Below, in pieces: positions 63,719 to 64,000 of a stretch of DNA of 64,000 bases. The stretch comes from Candidatus Kuenenia stuttgartensis (lineage in GTDB: Bacteria > Planctomycetota > Planctomycetia > Gemmatales > Gemmataceae), in the NCBI GenBank assembly GCA_945875585.1, contig CAMCLK010000019.1, positions 1 to 64,000 of the forward strand, in the 5' to 3' direction. The notes under the pieces were generated by a model. The model saw nothing but the letters and a program-made list of their open reading frames with translations. It was not told where the DNA came from and ran no database searches. How positions within the stretch are numbered: the first letter of the stretch is position 1; the number at the start of each line of letters is the position of its first letter. The translations under genes were made by a program, and so were the position numbers.

Positions 63719-64000
63719 TAACGTGGCATCGCCGTAGCTCAAAAAGCGATAGCCTGCCGTAATTGCTAAAGTATACGCACGCTTCAGCAGGTCGGTAGAT
63801 GCAAAAGAATTCATCAACAGTAACAACCCTGTACCGGGCTGGTGAAAGTTGGTGATCATCGCATCAACATGCCGAAATTCGTGCCCCGGACGCACTGTGA
63901 GTTTAGCCCACCCCTCCCAGTCTGACAATTCAGTTGTGGGTTCCATCGACTCTAATAATCGGGTGCAGGTTGTCCCCACCGCTACGACCCTCCCGCCCCG
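63710..64000 (-). CDS. queA: S-adenosylmethionine:tRNA ribosyltransferase-isomerase, C-terminal part
   Basis: The 3' part of queA; the gene runs off the right edge. QueA transfers the ribosyl part of SAM to preQ1 in the anticodon of tRNAs to form epoxyqueuosine. The visible 97 residues match the end of the family: GGRVVAVGTTCTRLLESME, PGHEFRHVDAMITNFHQPGT, then GLLLLMNSFA and AGYRFLSYGDATLVL. Reading through the GTG at 63979, which lies inside the conserved Val-Gly-Thr-Thr motif, shows it is not the start. No frameshift in the visible part. Confidence 0.93.
   Translation of the reverse strand, partial: RGGRVVAVGTTCTRLLESMEPTTELSDWEGWAKLTVRPGHEFRHVDAMITNFHQPGTGLLLLMNSFASTDLLKRAYTLAITAGYRFLSYGDATLVL

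Noticed and set aside
1-64000. CRISPR array, tRNA, rRNA or prophage genes
   Set aside because: No regularly spaced repeats, no cloverleaf-like sequence in the short gaps and no phage or transposase proteins were seen.

Overview
The window looks like chromosomal DNA of a planctomycete, most likely from the Gemmatales side of the phylum. The markers are a leucine-rich-repeat protein with a TIGR02996-type N-terminal motif, two tandem DUF1501 proteins with Tat-type leaders, a DUF1573 protein, a DUF5009-type membrane acyltransferase and a two-protein XPB helicase module. This assignment rests on family recognition, not on a database search. Genes are tightly packed, many overlap by 1-4 bases, and I see no rRNA, tRNA, CRISPR array or intact insertion sequence.

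Layout. Bases 1-238 hold strong inverted repeats and lead to a sigma-factor-like gene. It converges on the LRR gene across a hairpin terminator. On the plus strand follow a large secreted protein of glycosidase-like type, the DNA repair helicase XPB, a 73-residue unknown protein, an XPB/Ssl2-like helicase-associated protein and a DUF1573 protein. Next come a methyltransferase with regulatory domain (minus), a PcrA/UvrD helicase (plus) and L-2-hydroxyglutarate oxidase (minus).

Bases 16.8-24.6 kb are a first glycan cluster on the plus strand: FkbM-like methyltransferase, NeuD/PglD-type acetyltransferase, perosamine-synthase-like aminotransferase, three GT4 glycosyltransferases, a sulfotransferase and a GmhB-type heptose phosphatase. 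Bases 24.5-29.8 kb carry a secreted esterase-like hydrolase, two DUF1501 proteins and the DUF5009 acyltransferase. Then come MiaE (tRNA hydroxylase), a tandem ABC ATPase with complementary degenerate halves, and an AddB/AddA-like double-strand-break repair pair that ends at 38.5 kb.

Bases 38.5-63.6 kb are one long minus-strand polysaccharide operon of 23 genes. It begins (at the right) with an FGGY sugar kinase and contains eleven GT4 glycosyltransferases, one GT2, two paralogous GT-A-like proteins that I cannot place in a named family, three FkbM methyltransferases, a DUF3431 protein, an O-antigen polymerase/ligase-like membrane protein, the Wzm/Wzt ABC exporter and UDP-galactopyranose mutase (Glf). 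Together they would build a galactofuranose-containing, methylated heteropolysaccharide and export it by the ABC route. Parts of this operon are clearly richer in A+T than the rest, which suggests mosaic acquisition. The right edge cuts the queA gene.

Most promising for novelty: the paired GT-A-like proteins with an HDGGG motif, the small protein inside the XPB module, the half-dead/half-live tandem ABC ATPase, and the perfect nested hairpins at the left edge.
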